64,000 nucleotides of DNA from CAWCJL01 sp963795775. GTDB lineage: Bacteria; Acidobacteriota; Terriglobia; Terriglobales; Acidobacteriaceae. Shown here piece after piece: positions 1 through 8,766 of this stretch. Below the pieces are notes generated by a model, which worked only from the letters and a program-made list of their open reading frames with translations, had not been told where the DNA came from and ran no database searches. Location: the NCBI GenBank assembly GCA_963795775.1, contig CAWCJL010000008.1:1-64000 (forward strand). The letters are read 5' to 3'. Every line of letters begins with the position of its first letter. Position 1 is the stretch's first letter. The position numbers and the translations under genes are program-made.

Positions 1-2
1 AA

Positions 3-78
3 TGGTGGACGCGGTAGGAATCGAACCTACAACCTGTCGATTAAGAGTCGAATGCTCTGCCAGTTGAGCTACGCGTCC
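3..78 (-). tRNA. tRNA-Lys (anticodon CTT)
   Basis: Read on the minus strand the segment starts GGACGCGTAGCTCAACTGG and ends CGCGTCC-A-CCA, so the 7-bp acceptor stem closes and the CCA end is encoded. The T arm contains GGTTCGATTCC. The anticodon loop reads CTCTTAA, placing CTT at positions 34-36, which reads the lysine codon AAG. Confidence 0.96.
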
Positions 79-165
79 GTCGTGCATGGGCGGCAAACGG
101 GGAACCGTTCGCCTGTGGGAAGCTGCTGAGAAAAATATATCACGGGGCTTTGAGTCGAAACGCGT

Positions 166-1866
166 CTAGAAGGTAAACGCGATCCCGCCCTGGATGGAGC
201 GGTCCATCTGCGCGAAGTAGAGGGTGCTGCCATCCGCAGTCAGGAATGGATAGTAGCCCTGCGCCAGCAGGTTGCGCACATCCACTAACGCCTCCATGCC
301 ACCCGGGAAGATCTTGCCGATGTGCATGGGCTGCCGCAGCAGCAGGTTCAGATACGCGTCGCGCAGCGAGCTGTCGTAGGGATCCACGGCGGTCAGCGAA
401 CGGGACGGCTGCCAGCGGTAGGAGGTGCGCCAGCGCGTGCCGGTCGTCGGAATGCTGCCGCTGGCGGCAATGGTCGCGCTCTGGGCCCTCCGGCCGTGCA
501 ATGCCCGCAGCGCATGCTCCACGGTCACGGGGCCCTGATCCGCATCCGGGGCAAAGAGCGCCGGCCCATCCGCGTACTCCACCGACAGGAGCATCGGCCG
601 CAAGCGGGCCGACGCCGCTGTCATCCACCCAAAGCCGCCATAGCCGGGCCCCTGGGCCAGCAGGGCGTTGCTCGCCTGGTCGTAGAGGAAATCCCCGTCC
701 GCCGCCTGCTGCGCGGCGAGCGCGCCGCCGCCGGTAATCGCGGGATGCACGATGGTGTCGTCAAAGGCAGCGAAGGTGATCTCGGCGCCATTGGACGAGG
801 CACGGCGGGAGAAGCGAATCTCCTGGTGCAGCCCGCGCTCGGTACCCAGGTGACCTTGCGCGATGGTCGCCACGGGAGTCAGGCTTTCACGACTGGCCAG
901 TTCTTCCGCATGTTGCGCGCCCCGAGCGGTAGCAAAGCTATAGCTGACAGTGGAAGACGCGCTGGTCCAGGTAAGGCTCCCGAAGGGATGGCTCGCAATC
1001 TGTTCCGTAGCGGCCGGCCCCCGCAGGCGTACGGCCTCGAGCTCATTGCCGAGCTCGGCCATCCATTGCGGCGCAATCTGCGCGGACTCCGCAGTGCGCA
1101 GGAGCATCGTTTCGAGGTCCTGGCCCATGCCGGTACCGTCCACCTGCTGGTTGAGCACGGAAGCAACGGTGCGCAGTGTCCGACCGGGACCGAGCGGCTC
1201 GACAAAGCCGGCGGTGAACTCCGAAGCGCCGCCGCCCATGGCGCCGGTGGCAGCGCGCAGCAGCATGGCCTGCCCTTCGGCGGAATCGTGCCGCATCTCG
1301 AAGGTGGTCTGCGGGCCGCCCTGGCCAAAGGTGTGGGCGCCGCCGTCAAAGATCAGGCGCAGGCTCGGTGCCGTGCCGCGAGACTCCGCTGCCTGGCTCA
1401 CGTCGTCGGCATCATCCGCAAAGCGGAGCAGCGGGCGGTTGGCGGAGGCGCGCAGTGTCCACTTCCAGTCATCAGGAGCCTCGGTCGGCTGCCGCCGTTT
1501 CGCGGGCAGCCAGTCGGCGGTGTCGAGCAGCGTGCTCAGCGTGATGTTGGCGATGGTGTGCTGCTGCGGGGTGACGTGAATCCGGTCGCGCAGCGCCGGC
1601 ATAAACGAATTTTCCGTGGCGCGCAACTGGTAGGTGCCGGGCAGCAGATGCGGCATGCTAAAGACGCCATGCTCGTCGGTGCGGGCCAGTGCGACAACCG
1701 AGGCATCCAGGCGCAGAAGCTGCACCACAGCATCGATCTGCGGCACGCCGGAGCGGTCGCGCACGATGCCGCTCAACGAAGTATCCGCCGCGTGCGCCAC
1801 AAAGGGTGACACTACCGCCAGCAGACCTGCGGCACAGCAAACGAGTTGGATGGCCTTGTATCTCAC
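166..1866 (-). CDS. Secreted carboxypeptidase-regulatory-like domain protein with probable outer-membrane barrel
   Basis: The 566-residue product starts with a signal peptide (about residues 1-26, cleaved after AHA). Residues about 30-110 look like the carboxypeptidase regulatory-like fold that precedes many acidobacterial TonB-like barrels (SGIVRDRSG, then VFSMPHLLPGTYQLRAT). The rest alternates polar and aromatic residues as in beta strands and ends GGIAFTF, with the C-terminal Phe typical of BAM-inserted barrels. It is shorter than the usual 900-1200-residue TonB-dependent oligosaccharide transporters and shows no evident plug or TonB box, so a substrate role is not supported. It stands alone on the minus strand beside tRNA-Lys. 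Confidence 0.75.
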   Translation of the reverse strand: MRYKAIQLVCCAAGLLAVVSPFVAHAADTSLSGIVRDRSGVPQIDAVVQLLRLDASVVALARTDEHGVFSMPHLLPGTYQLRATENSFMPALRDRIHVTPQQHTIANITLSTLLDTADWLPAKRRQPTEAPDDWKWTLRASANRPLLRFADDADDVSQAAESRGTAPSLRLIFDGGAHTFGQGGPQTTFEMRHDSAEGQAMLLRAATGAMGGGASEFTAGFVEPLGPGRTLRTVASVLNQQVDGTGMGQDLETMLLRTAESAQIAPQWMAELGNELEAVRLRGPAATEQIASHPFGSLTWTSASSTVSYSFATARGAQHAEELASRESLTPVATIAQGHLGTERGLHQEIRFSRRASSNGAEITFAAFDDTIVHPAITGGGALAAQQAADGDFLYDQASNALLAQGPGYGGFGWMTAASARLRPMLLSVEYADGPALFAPDADQGPVTVEHALRALHGRRAQSATIAASGSIPTTGTRWRTSYRWQPSRSLTAVDPYDSSLRDAYLNLLLRQPMHIGKIFPGGMEALVDVRNLLAQGYYPFLTADGSTLYFAQMDRSIQGGIAFTF

Positions 1867-1999
1867 TGGGGAACTTGTGCTGCCTGCGGTCCCTTGTTCG
1901 TCTTGCCGTCCTCGCGGCTCTATAGGATGCTGCCGCTTATCAGAGTGCTGCCGTTCCTATCTTGCCTGGGCCGGCTTCCCGGCCCCGGTCTTTTGCATT

Positions 2000-3712
2000 C
2001 TAATCCACGGTAAACGGCACTGTCTGGGCAATCTGCTGCTTGGAGACGCTGTCGTTTACCTTGATGGTGACCTGGTACTTGCCCGGTTCCAGGCTGGCCA
2101 GCGGCACCGTCTTCTCCACGGTGAGCTGGTCCGAGTTCGGCCCCAGGGTCTTGCTGTCCTCCGAAGTGTCCAGCACCGACTTGTGCGTGGCCGTGTCCAC
2201 AATCTGATACTCGACTGTCGCGGCGTTCTGCTTGCTCTTGTCGTCAATGCCGAGATTGTAGACCTGCATCCAGAAGTTCAGCTTCTGGCTGCGGTGGAAG
2301 CTGGCCGGCACGGCCGCGCCCGAACTCACGCGGGGACGGATAAAGGTGTTGCCGATGATGAAGCTGCCCGTGCCGATTTCTTTCGATGGCACGCGCTCCA
2401 TCTTGTCCGCCAGGATGAGCGAAGACGCGGAAAGGTGCTCATCGTCGAACTTCGGCACCATGATGCCCTGCGCCCACGTGCCCATGTGGTCCGGATTGTT
2501 GACGTCCTTGATCGCGATATCCACGCGGTAGTGGCCGGGCCGCAGCGGCAGCGCCTTCCAGTACACCTGCGAAGTTTCCAGCAGCTTGGGCAACAGCTCC
2601 GTCGGCTCTTCCACCTCGACCGTGTCCTCAAAGGTCTGCGCCACGTGCCCGGTGATGGTGGCAACGCGGCCCAGGATATTCACGATGCCTTTGGAAACGC
2701 CATCCTTCGAGGTAAACGTGATGTCCTTGTTGCGGATCTGCAGCGTTACCGGCACCAGCACGGTGTCGTCGGTGACCTTGACGAAGTCGGTGCGCACGTC
2801 AAAGGGGAAGAACGGGCCGTTCAGCACCTTGTGGTTGACCAGGAAAGATTCCAGGTCCTTGAACTTGATCTGCGGCGCGGCGTTCAGCTTGGCGAACTGC
2901 TCCAGCCGGTCGAATTGCTTGGAGGCCTGCATGGAGGAGAGCGGGCCGTTGCCCAGGTTCTCCAGCCCGCCATGGAAGCGGTCCGCCTTCTTCGACATGC
3001 CCATCTCTTCGTAGAGGGTCATGCCGGCGCCCGGCGTGTGCAGCAATGCGTCCTTCTCCGAGCGGTCGATTGTCATGTGGTAATCGCCGCATTGGCAGGT
3101 ATCCACAAACTCGATGTCGATGTTTTCGCCGATGCCTTCGAGATAGCGGTAATGCCAGACCTCAAAGGGAAAGGTCGAGGTCTCGCCGCCGCCCTCTTCC
3201 ATGGGGCGCTCGTAGTTGCCGCCGCTAGGGTGCGCGTCGATGCTGTCCGGCTTGCCGTAGGCGATATACATGTGGCCGCGGTCGGTCTTCCATCCCGGCT
3301 TGCCGGCTGCAAAATGCTCGTTGGCATAGGCGATGCGGCGGTAGTGCTCTTCGCGGAATTCGTTTTCCGGCGACTCGGGATTGGGATTGCGCCGCTGCCA
3401 GAACTGCTCGATGAAGGCTTCGCGCTCTTCATCGTTGCTCAGGCTCTTGAAGGACTTCATCTCCTGGTCGGTGATGATCCAGCGGACATCCTCGTCCAGC
3501 CACTTCTTATAGGAACCTTTGAGCTCCGTCTTGAGTGCCTTCTGCTGCTCGAACCGCTCCTTGTCACTCAGCGGGCGCTGCAACGGATCCTGCTGGGTAG
3601 CGTTTTCTGCTCCGGAGGAAGCGGCCGGTTGCTGGGCAGGCAGGGTGGGAACAAAGCCGGCGAGAACACCGGCGGTAAGCGCAAGAAACAGGGTGCTACG
3701 AACCCTTGACAT
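2000..3712 (-). CDS. GWxTD domain-containing secreted protein
   Basis: The 570-residue protein has a signal peptide (about 1-26) and the diagnostic GWKTDRG motif at residues 140-146, inside the helical region that defines the GWxTD domain (FWQRRNPNPESPENEFREE just before it). The C-terminal half is beta-rich and contains the PGHYRVDI and PGKYQVTIKV segments seen in related acidobacterial proteins. The molecular function of the family is unknown; members are secreted. The ATG at 3712 is preceded on the minus strand by AGGAGTTCCAGGCA, a plausible ribosome binding site. The next gene upstream (3989) is divergent. Confidence 0.85.
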   Translation of the reverse strand: MSRVRSTLFLALTAGVLAGFVPTLPAQQPAASSGAENATQQDPLQRPLSDKERFEQQKALKTELKGSYKKWLDEDVRWIITDQEMKSFKSLSNDEEREAFIEQFWQRRNPNPESPENEFREEHYRRIAYANEHFAAGKPGWKTDRGHMYIAYGKPDSIDAHPSGGNYERPMEEGGGETSTFPFEVWHYRYLEGIGENIDIEFVDTCQCGDYHMTIDRSEKDALLHTPGAGMTLYEEMGMSKKADRFHGGLENLGNGPLSSMQASKQFDRLEQFAKLNAAPQIKFKDLESFLVNHKVLNGPFFPFDVRTDFVKVTDDTVLVPVTLQIRNKDITFTSKDGVSKGIVNILGRVATITGHVAQTFEDTVEVEEPTELLPKLLETSQVYWKALPLRPGHYRVDIAIKDVNNPDHMGTWAQGIMVPKFDDEHLSASSLILADKMERVPSKEIGTGSFIIGNTFIRPRVSSGAAVPASFHRSQKLNFWMQVYNLGIDDKSKQNAATVEYQIVDTATHKSVLDTSEDSKTLGPNSDQLTVEKTVPLASLEPGKYQVTIKVNDSVSKQQIAQTVPFTVD

Positions 3713-3988
3713 ATATTGCCTGGAACTCCTGACAGTGCCCCGATTTTACGATTTTGCGGCCCCGATGCACAACTTTCATCCGAGGGGAATACAACCCGAG
3801 GGCAAAAAAGTTGGTAGAGAACGCGAAAACCTCTTGTTATCATAGGCAAACAAAACACCTTATTCGCCCGAAATTCGTCTGATGTACCAGGAGACGCTGC
3901 AGAGCGCGTCCTCTGTTTCGCAGTCGCTGGCCGTGGAACCGCTCCGCGCCAGGTTGCGTATCCACTCTGCGCGGGTGATGGAACGATC

Positions 3989-5383
3989 GTGAAGATGAAA
4001 TCGAAACGGATTTTCCTGATGGCAGCCGTTGTGCTGGCTGTTGCTGTAGGCGTTGGCATTCTGATGGCCCGCGCGCAAGGCGGCTACACCAAGGTAGTGA
4101 CCGGCAAGGTGGTGCGGGAGAATGTCGTCTCGGTGGTGAGCGGTACGGGACAGATCAAGCCCAAGACCTACGTCAACGTAGGCGCCACAGCCTTCGGCCG
4201 TATTACGCACCTCTACGTGAAAGAAGGCGACCACGTGAAGCGCGGTCAGGTGCTGGCCTCGATCGAGAACGTGCAGGCCCGCGCCGGTGTGGATGCGCAG
4301 CAGGCCACCATCACTTCTGCCAAGACCGACGTCGCCTCCTTCCAGGCTGCGGAGAAGACGGCCGAAGCCGCGGTCGAGCACGCCAAGGCGGATCTGGAAC
4401 AGAAGCGGCTGGACTTCCAGCGCGCACAGGGCCTCTACGACAATAAGCTGATCTCCAAGCAGGATTATGACTCCCGCAAGGCGGCCTACGACACCGACGT
4501 GGCCACGCTGGCGCAGCAGCAGGCGGCGCTGGTGCAGTCGCGCGCTGAGACGGCTTCGGCCGAAGGCAAGGTGGGTACCGCGGTCGCCACGCTGCGCAGC
4601 AACTACGACTCGCTGAGCAAGACCGTGAGCGTCGCGCCCTTTGATGGCATCGTAACCAACCTGCCGGTGCGCGAAGGCGAAACGGTGGTGGTCGGTATCC
4701 AGAACGCGGAAGGCTCCACGCTGATGACGCTGGCGGATATGTCCGTGATCACCGCCGAGGTCAAGGTGGACGAGACCGACATCCTGAACCTGCGCATGGG
4801 CCAGCCCACCGAGGTGACCGTCGACGCGCTGCCCGGCAAGGTATTCAAGGGCCATGTCACGCTGATCGGCGACCAGGCGATCCTGCGCTCTACCGGTATT
4901 GCCACCAGCCAGAGCACCACCGGCACCGAAGAGGCCAAGGACTTCAAGGTCGTGGTCACGATCGATAACCCGACCCAGGAACTCCGCCCCGGCCTTTCTG
5001 CGACCGCCAAGATCACCACCGCATCGAAGGCAAACGTGGTCGCCATTCCCATCCAGGCGCTGACTATGCGCAAGCCGAGCGAACTGGTGGAAACCAAGGG
5101 TGCCCATACCGTGCAGGCGGCCAGCGCCGCGCCGGCCGCGAACGAAACGGCCACCCAGGGCGTCTTTGTGCTGCGGGCGGAGGGGCGCAAGAAGAAGGCG
5201 GTCTTTGTCCCCGTGCAGACCGGCATCACCGGCTCGACCGACATTGAAGTGACCAGCGGCTTGACCCCGGGAAGCGAAATCGTAACCGGCTCGTACAAGA
5301 CCCTGCGTACACTCAAGAACGGCGCCTTCGTCAAACCGGAAGACTCCACCGCCGTGGCCAAGGAAGGCGACGCGACCACCTAA
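3989..5383 (+). CDS. MacA-like periplasmic adaptor subunit (membrane fusion protein)
   Basis: The 464-residue protein has one N-terminal membrane anchor (residues about 5-25), a biotinyl-lipoyl half (VGATAFGRITHLYVKEGDHV), a long alanine/glutamine-rich helical hairpin (about 95-205), a second lipoyl half (APFDGIVTNLPVREGE) and a beta-barrel domain (VTVDALPGKVFKGHV). This is the layout of adaptors linking an inner-membrane pump to an outer-membrane channel. The start may be GTG 3989 or ATG 3995. An ABC ATPase follows 74 bp downstream, so a MacAB-type exporter is likely, but no FtsX-like permease gene lies next to it. Substrate unknown. Confidence 0.85.
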   Translation: MKMKSKRIFLMAAVVLAVAVGVGILMARAQGGYTKVVTGKVVRENVVSVVSGTGQIKPKTYVNVGATAFGRITHLYVKEGDHVKRGQVLASIENVQARAGVDAQQATITSAKTDVASFQAAEKTAEAAVEHAKADLEQKRLDFQRAQGLYDNKLISKQDYDSRKAAYDTDVATLAQQQAALVQSRAETASAEGKVGTAVATLRSNYDSLSKTVSVAPFDGIVTNLPVREGETVVVGIQNAEGSTLMTLADMSVITAEVKVDETDILNLRMGQPTEVTVDALPGKVFKGHVTLIGDQAILRSTGIATSQSTTGTEEAKDFKVVVTIDNPTQELRPGLSATAKITTASKANVVAIPIQALTMRKPSELVETKGAHTVQAASAAPAANETATQGVFVLRAEGRKKKAVFVPVQTGITGSTDIEVTSGLTPGSEIVTGSYKTLRTLKNGAFVKPEDSTAVAKEGDATT

Positions 5384-5457
5384 GGACGCCGTCAGCACGC
5401 ATCACCGCATCATCACGCCAGCACACCCCGGGGAGCACACACCAAGGAGCACAGAGG

Positions 5458-6258
5458 ATGCCAGTAGAAATCATGAATCCGACAGAGACGACGGCCCCCG
5501 CGACGCATCCGAACGGTGACGTGATTGTGGTCGAGGACCTGTGGAAGACCTACGACATGGGCTCCGAGCAGCAGGTGCACGCTCTCCGCGGCGTCAGCCT
5601 GCGGATGAAGCACAACGAGTACGTCGCCATCATGGGTCCTTCCGGCTCCGGCAAATCGACGCTGATGAACCTCATCGGCTGCCTGGATACGCCGAGCAAA
5701 GGCACCTACTGGCTGAACGGCCATCTCGTCAGCGAACTGAATGACGACGAGCTGGCGCGCATCCGCAACCGCGAGATCGGCTTCGTATTCCAGACCTTCA
5801 ACCTGCTGGCGCGCGCTTCGGCGCTGCACAATGTGGAACTGCCGCTGATCTATAACGGCACGCCCGCGGAAGAGCGCATCGAGCGCGCCAAGGCGGCGCT
5901 GCGCGCGGTCAACCTCGAAGGGCGCATGAACCACAAGCCCAACGAGCTCTCCGGCGGCCAACGCCAGCGCGTCGCCATTGCACGCGCGCTCATCAACCGG
6001 CCTTCCATCATCCTGGCTGACGAGCCCACCGGCAACCTCGACTCCAAGACCGGCGACGAGATCATGGCGCTGTTCGACGAACTCTATGCCCGCGGCAACA
6101 CCATCGTCCTCGTTACCCACGAGCCGGACATCGCGGAATTTGCGCATCGCGTCGTGCACATCCGCGACGGCGTCATCGCTTCGGACGAGATCTCGGCCCG
6201 GGGGCGCACCATGGTCTCGCCCTCCGGGAGCAAAGGCAGCCACACCGAAGCCCGGTAA
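5458..6258 (+). CDS. MacB/LolD-type ABC transporter ATP-binding protein
   Basis: This 266-residue nucleotide-binding subunit carries Walker A GPSGSGKST (residues 60-68), Q-loop FVFQTFNLL, signature LSGGQRQR (from 164), Walker B IILADEPTG (184-192) and the H-loop histidine (221). FQTFNLL and DEPTGNLD are typical of the MacB/LolD/FtsE subfamily. AAGGAG lies 8 bases before the ATG. Together with the adaptor just upstream it would power a tripartite exporter. The permease that should hold the transmembrane helices is absent here and may be encoded elsewhere. Confidence 0.9.
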   Translation: MPVEIMNPTETTAPATHPNGDVIVVEDLWKTYDMGSEQQVHALRGVSLRMKHNEYVAIMGPSGSGKSTLMNLIGCLDTPSKGTYWLNGHLVSELNDDELARIRNREIGFVFQTFNLLARASALHNVELPLIYNGTPAEERIERAKAALRAVNLEGRMNHKPNELSGGQRQRVAIARALINRPSIILADEPTGNLDSKTGDEIMALFDELYARGNTIVLVTHEPDIAEFAHRVVHIRDGVIASDEISARGRTMVSPSGSKGSHTEAR

Positions 6259-6308
6259 CCTGCATCTGAGAAGGTTCCGCTTCGGCGGCAAATCTCTTAG
6301 ACGAGCAC

Positions 6309-7445
6309 GTGTTCATGATCGAAACTGCGCCAGTTCCCCGGCCGTCCGGCACACCTGTCGAGACGGTCGCTGTCACGGAGGCCAGCGCCCCCGGCCGCTC
6401 CCGCCGGGCAGACATCCTCTTCGCCTTCGCCGTGGTGATCGGGCTCGCGGTCTGCTACCGCGTGCGTGACGTGCTTGCGCTGCTTTATGTCAGCGCGCTC
6501 TTTGCGGTGGTACTGACGCCGGTGGTGCGCGGCATCATGAGCCTGCGCATCCGGAAATGGTCGCCGGGGCGCGGCTCCGCGGTTGGCTTGATCCTGCTGG
6601 TACTCGGGGGATCGATCACCCTCTTCGTCATGTTCGCCCTCCCCCCGGTCATCCACGATGCGCGGGAGTTCGTCATCGAGCTGCCCACGCGTGGCCCTGA
6701 GCTGCTCAGCCGGCTCAAGCACCTGCCCTTTGCCTCGCGCCTCGACATCACCGCGCTCAATGCCAAGCTGCAGGACTACGCCTCGAACTTCGTCGGCTAC
6801 ATCTTTACCTCCTTCACCGGCTGGGCGGGCAAGGCCTTCGCCATCATCACCGGCATCGTTCTGACCGTTTACTTCATCCTGGAAGGCGAGACCTCCTATG
6901 CCTGGATGCTGTCCTTCTTCCCTGCTCCAAAACGCGAGCGGCTGAACAATGCCCTGCTCCGTGCCGATAACCGCATGGGCAAATGGCTGCTCGGGCAGGG
7001 GCTGCTAATGCTCATCCTCGGCGTCACCAGCACGGTTGTCTTTGTCGCGCTGCACGTGCGCTATGCCTACGCTCTGGGCGTGCTGATGGGTGCCTTCAAC
7101 CTCATCCCCATCGTGGGCGCGATGATCTCGATGGCCCTGGTCATCCTGGCGGCCGCCATCGACTCCTGGGGCAAGGTCCTCGGCGTGCTGATCTTCTACT
7201 TCATCTACGTGAACGTCGAGAACTCCTACCTTACGCCGCGCATCATGCAGAGCAGCGTAGACCTGCCCGGACTGGCAGTCATCGTGGCCCTTCTGCTGGG
7301 TTCGGCGCTCGACGGCATCGTCGGCGCGATGGTCAGCGTGCCCACCGCGGTGCTGGTAGCCGTGCTGCTGGACGAGTATCTCGTCCAGCACGATGAACAG
7401 CCGGCACTGACCAGCTTTCGCGTGCGCCGTCGTCTGCACCGCTAG
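6309..7445 (+). CDS. AI-2E family transporter (PerM/YdiK-like permease)
   Basis: A 378-residue polytopic membrane protein with about seven to eight hydrophobic segments. It has the family hallmarks: an N-terminal helix pair ending in a VVLTPVVRGI-type motif, a long periplasmic stretch (about 110-165), and the C-terminal GVLMGAFNLIPIVGAMIS and LTPRIMQSSVDLPGLAVIVALL segments. The family includes the autoinducer-2 exporter TqsA and Na+/H+ antiporters, so the substrate cannot be named. Start may be GTG 6309 or ATG 6315. It lies 50 bp behind the ABC ATPase on the same strand and could be co-transcribed. Confidence 0.85.
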   Translation: MFMIETAPVPRPSGTPVETVAVTEASAPGRSRRADILFAFAVVIGLAVCYRVRDVLALLYVSALFAVVLTPVVRGIMSLRIRKWSPGRGSAVGLILLVLGGSITLFVMFALPPVIHDAREFVIELPTRGPELLSRLKHLPFASRLDITALNAKLQDYASNFVGYIFTSFTGWAGKAFAIITGIVLTVYFILEGETSYAWMLSFFPAPKRERLNNALLRADNRMGKWLLGQGLLMLILGVTSTVVFVALHVRYAYALGVLMGAFNLIPIVGAMISMALVILAAAIDSWGKVLGVLIFYFIYVNVENSYLTPRIMQSSVDLPGLAVIVALLLGSALDGIVGAMVSVPTAVLVAVLLDEYLVQHDEQPALTSFRVRRRLHR

Positions 7446-7774
7446 ACGAGGACCGCGAGTTCCGCTATCACGCCTGCCGCCGCGCTATCCTGATTGCCAC
7501 GCCACGATAGCTGCCTTTGCTTCTCCCGCTGCCTGCGACGGCTCGCGGCGGCGCTTCTTGGTATCATGGAGCAGGAGATCGCTGTTCGCTGCAGGCAGCG
7601 TGCTCTTCTCATCCATCCGCGACCCCGTGTCGCACCTTTTATGCAAACGGCCACTCTTACCATCGCGAGCCTGCGGCGGAGGATACCCTCCCGGTGACGA
7701 GCACCGTGCGTGCTTCGCAGCGGCTTCGCGGGCCGCGGCAGCAGCCTCTTCTCGAAGAAGAGGCGGAGGGGGCC
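7446..7774 (+). other. Intergenic region upstream of ctaB
   Basis: A 329-bp gap between the AI-2E transporter and ctaB. Open frames run through it, including an in-frame extension of ctaB, but their composition is basic and Cys/Arg-rich with no similarity I recognise. It ends in a strong purine-rich ribosome binding site (GGCGGAGGGGGCC) before the ctaB ATG. I see no RNA gene in it. Confidence 0.5.
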
Positions 7775-8758
7775 ATGACTCCGGTTGCAGTTGCAGACCC
7801 TGCAGAGCTTGCAGCAGAGCCCGGGGTTGCCGGTAAAGGCCGCTCCCGTCGCACCGCACGCACTTCCCTGCTGTCCGACTACCAGGAACTGTTCAAGGTG
7901 CGCGTCACCGCCATGGTGGTGATTACCGCCTGGGCCGGCTTCTATCTCGGCTCGGTACGTTCCGCCATTCCCAGCCTGCACATCGGCCTGCTGGAGATGC
8001 TGAGCGGCATTGCGCTGATCTCGGCCGGCGCCGCCGCATTAAACGAGGTGATGGAGCGCAAGTCAGACGCGCGCATGCTGCGCACCGCGCATCGCCCATT
8101 GGCCACCGGCCGCATCGGGCTGGCGCACGGTGTCCTGCTGGGAATGGGCGCTACCGCGGCCGGTTCGCTAGTGCTGCTGCTCTGGACCAACCCCATCACC
8201 ATGGTGCTGGGGCTGCTGACCGTCTTCACCTATGTAGCGGTCTACACACCGCTCAAGCGCCACACCACGCTTGCGACGTTTATCGGCGCGTTTCCCGGCG
8301 CAATGGGCCCACTGCTCGGCTGGACGGCGGCGCGCGGCCGCATTGAGTGGCCGGCTGTGGCCCTGTTCGCCATTCTGTTCGTCTGGCAGTTTCCCCACTT
8401 CATGGCTATCGCGTGGCTTTACCGCGAAGACTACGCCCGCGCCGGCATCCGCATGCTGCCCGTCGTGCAGCCGGATGGCTGGTCCACGGTCATCGAGGCG
8501 CTGGTCTATGCCGTGCTGATGATTCCGGTCAGCCTGCTGCCCTGGTACTTCGACATGTCCGGCCGCATCTATGCCGCTTCCGCGCTGGTGCTCGGCGCCG
8601 GCTATCTGCTCTACACCATTCGTTTCGCCCGCATCACCCGGGCTACCAGCAGCATTGCTTCGCGCGGGTATGCGCGCGACCTGCTCAGAGCCAGCGTTGT
8701 GTATCTTCCCCTGTTACTCATTGTGATGATGCTCGACGCCATCGGGGGAAGGAGATAA
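7775..8758 (+). CDS. ctaB: Protoheme IX farnesyltransferase (heme o synthase)
   Basis: The 327-residue UbiA-superfamily membrane enzyme transfers a farnesyl group to heme b, giving heme o for heme-copper oxidases. The prenyl-diphosphate/Mg motif is NEVMERKSDARM (residues 90-101), followed by RTAHRPLATGRI, both characteristic of CtaB/CyoE. The second Asp-rich loop is probably near AIAWLYREDYARAGIRMLP. Eight to nine hydrophobic segments follow. I chose ATG 7775 because GGAGGGGG sits just upstream and the longer reading (from 7517) adds low-complexity sequence absent from the family. ABC transporter and DUF420 genes follow closely, a common oxidase-assembly arrangement. Confidence 0.93.
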   Translation: MTPVAVADPAELAAEPGVAGKGRSRRTARTSLLSDYQELFKVRVTAMVVITAWAGFYLGSVRSAIPSLHIGLLEMLSGIALISAGAAALNEVMERKSDARMLRTAHRPLATGRIGLAHGVLLGMGATAAGSLVLLLWTNPITMVLGLLTVFTYVAVYTPLKRHTTLATFIGAFPGAMGPLLGWTAARGRIEWPAVALFAILFVWQFPHFMAIAWLYREDYARAGIRMLPVVQPDGWSTVIEALVYAVLMIPVSLLPWYFDMSGRIYAASALVLGAGYLLYTIRFARITRATSSIASRGYARDLLRASVVYLPLLLIVMMLDAIGGRR

Positions 8759-8766
8759 GACCACCC

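Noticed and set aside
1634..3709. Long plus-strand open frame of 691 codons opposite the GWxTD gene
   Set aside because: It mirrors a well-supported minus-strand gene, is His/Arg/Leu-rich and has no family features; high GC creates such shadows.
3860..5398. 512-codon minus-strand frame opposite the MacA-like adaptor
   Set aside because: Shadow of a real gene with unnatural composition.
7517..7774. Longer CtaB with 86 extra residues
   Set aside because: The extension is low-complexity, and a strong ribosome binding site precedes ATG 7775.
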